Positions 63,341 to 64,000 of a stretch of DNA of 64,000 bases are shown here, in pieces. The stretch is taken from contig NZ_FNCE01000002.1 in NCBI RefSeq assembly GCF_900100655.1, forward strand, positions 186,001-250,000. Reading direction: 5' to 3'. Below the pieces are notes generated by a model, which was not told where the DNA came from, did no database searches, and saw nothing but the letters and a program-made list of their open reading frames with translations. The stretch comes from Limimonas halophila (GTDB lineage Bacteria; Pseudomonadota; Alphaproteobacteria; Kiloniellales; Rhodovibrionaceae). The stretch's first letter is position 1. Every line of letters starts with the position of its first letter. The translations under genes and the position numbers were made by a program.

Positions 63341-64000
63341 TTAAAATCCGTGCATCGCGGGCCAGGGCAAAAGCCCGGAACCCAAGGCCAAGAGAATACC
63401 GTAAAGCCCCACGGCGAGGCCGGGGCCGAAGGGAAACTGCGCCCCGCGCCCGGCCGCTCGCCACGCCAGCCCGAGCGCGATCCCGGCCACGCCAGCGGCC
63501 ACAAGGAAATGCGCCAACGCGCCGACCGGCAGCCACACGCCCGCCACGGCCATCAGCTTCACGTCGCCCAGCCCCAGCGCCTCCACGCCGCGCCACTTCG
63601 TGAAAACCCACCGCAGCGCCAGCGCCATCAGCCCCAGGCCGGCGGCGGCGAGGACGGCCGGCAGAAACGCGCCGTCGGTCACGCCGCGCCACGCCAGCCC
63701 CGTTCCGGCGGCGAGCGCCACCATCTCGTCCGGCACGATCAGCCAGTCCAGATCCACCGCCACGATCACCGCCAGCGCCGTCGCCAGCACCGCGAGGCAG
63801 AGCGTCGCCGCGTGCGGCCCGAAGGCGAGCCACGCCGCCAGCACGGCCGCGCCGGTCAGCACCTCGATCGCCAGATCGCGCACGGGAATGGCCGCGCCGC
63901 AGTGCCGGCAGCGCCCGCGCGCCAGCAGCCAGGAGACGATGGGGATCAGCTCGCGCGCCCGCAGCGTCCGCCCGCAGGCCGGGCACGCCGACCGGCCGGT
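63341..64000 (-). CDS. Prepilin peptidase / N-methyltransferase (5' end cut by window edge)
   Basis: The visible 219 residues lack only the N-terminus. The zinc-binding CPAC...CRHC tetracysteine of type A24 prepilin peptidases lies at the right edge, followed by about six membrane helices. The catalytic aspartates are in AVDLDWLIVPDE and GLGDVKLMA. It cleaves pilin and pseudopilin leaders and methylates the new N-terminus. The frame stays open to the window end, so a GTG-start version beginning at 63883 would wrongly drop the zinc domain. It is the upstream partner of the large pseudopilin gene and the natural processing enzyme for it. Confidence 0.93.
   Translation of the reverse strand, partial: TGRSACPACGRTLRARELIPIVSWLLARGRCRHCGAAIPVRDLAIEVLTGAAVLAAWLAFGPHAATLCLAVLATALAVIVAVDLDWLIVPDEMVALAAGTGLAWRGVTDGAFLPAVLAAAGLGLMALALRWVFTKWRGVEALGLGDVKLMAVAGVWLPVGALAHFLVAAGVAGIALGLAWRAAGRGAQFPFGPGLAVGLYGILLALGSGLLPWPAMHGF

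Overview
The window is a GC-rich chromosomal segment of an alphaproteobacterium. Gene content points to the order Rhodospirillales or a relative: the yajC-secD-secF block followed by an Mth938-domain protein and a squalene/phytoene-synthase-like protein, the rlpA-dac-tmk-holB-metG-tatD run, class I PhaC with a phasin, and a glutathione-dependent formaldehyde pathway. The family-level assignment is inference. No phage, insertion sequence, CRISPR array or rRNA operon was seen.

Layout. 1-10978 is housekeeping: a DUF815 AAA ATPase (cut by the edge), Sec accessory genes, two homologues of mitochondrial complex I assembly factors, Fe superoxide dismutase, TrmFO, and divergent uvrA/ssb. 11250-16669 holds the storage and redox genes phaC, an aldehyde dehydrogenase, a phasin preceded by a perfect FNR/FixK-type box, and a short-chain dehydrogenase. 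16733-18799 is an ornithine-cyclodeaminase-family gene with a flavin amine oxidase. 18883-21261 is a lipoprotein secretin (gspD), far from the rest of its system. 21463-26756 mixes small membrane proteins, a YbgA-type protein, two tRNA-Leu genes, a type III polyketide synthase paired with an isoprenylcysteine-type methyltransferase, a FrnE-like DsbA, a CBS-domain protein and a rhomboid protease.

26911-30201 carries a UbiH-family hydroxylase and the formaldehyde genes fghA and frmA, followed by tRNA-Ser. 30625-39611 is a cell-wall and information-processing cluster: lytic transglycosylase, rlpA, D,D-carboxypeptidase, tmk, holB, metG, tatD, a PhnP-like metallo-hydrolase and a Nudix hydrolase, several overlapping by 1-4 bp.

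39863-54239 is an exopolysaccharide locus: glycosyltransferases, a Wzy/WaaL-like membrane protein, a methyltransferase, Wza/Wzc-type export proteins, a PssD/PssE (Alg14/Alg13)-like pair, a cupin, and a 911-residue beta-helix/LamG protein with a type I secretion-like C-terminus. Its promoter regions are notably AT-rich in a GC-rich background and contain short inverted repeats. 54531-64000 carries the inner-membrane part of a type II secretion/type IV pilus-like system (GspE, GspF, a fused PilM/PilN- or GspL-like protein, PilO-like and GspC/MshK-like proteins), an orphan ABC ATPase, a nested inverted-repeat element, an unusually large pseudopilin and a prepilin peptidase cut by the right edge. 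Together with the distant gspD this makes a split secretion system. The major pseudopilin is not in the window.
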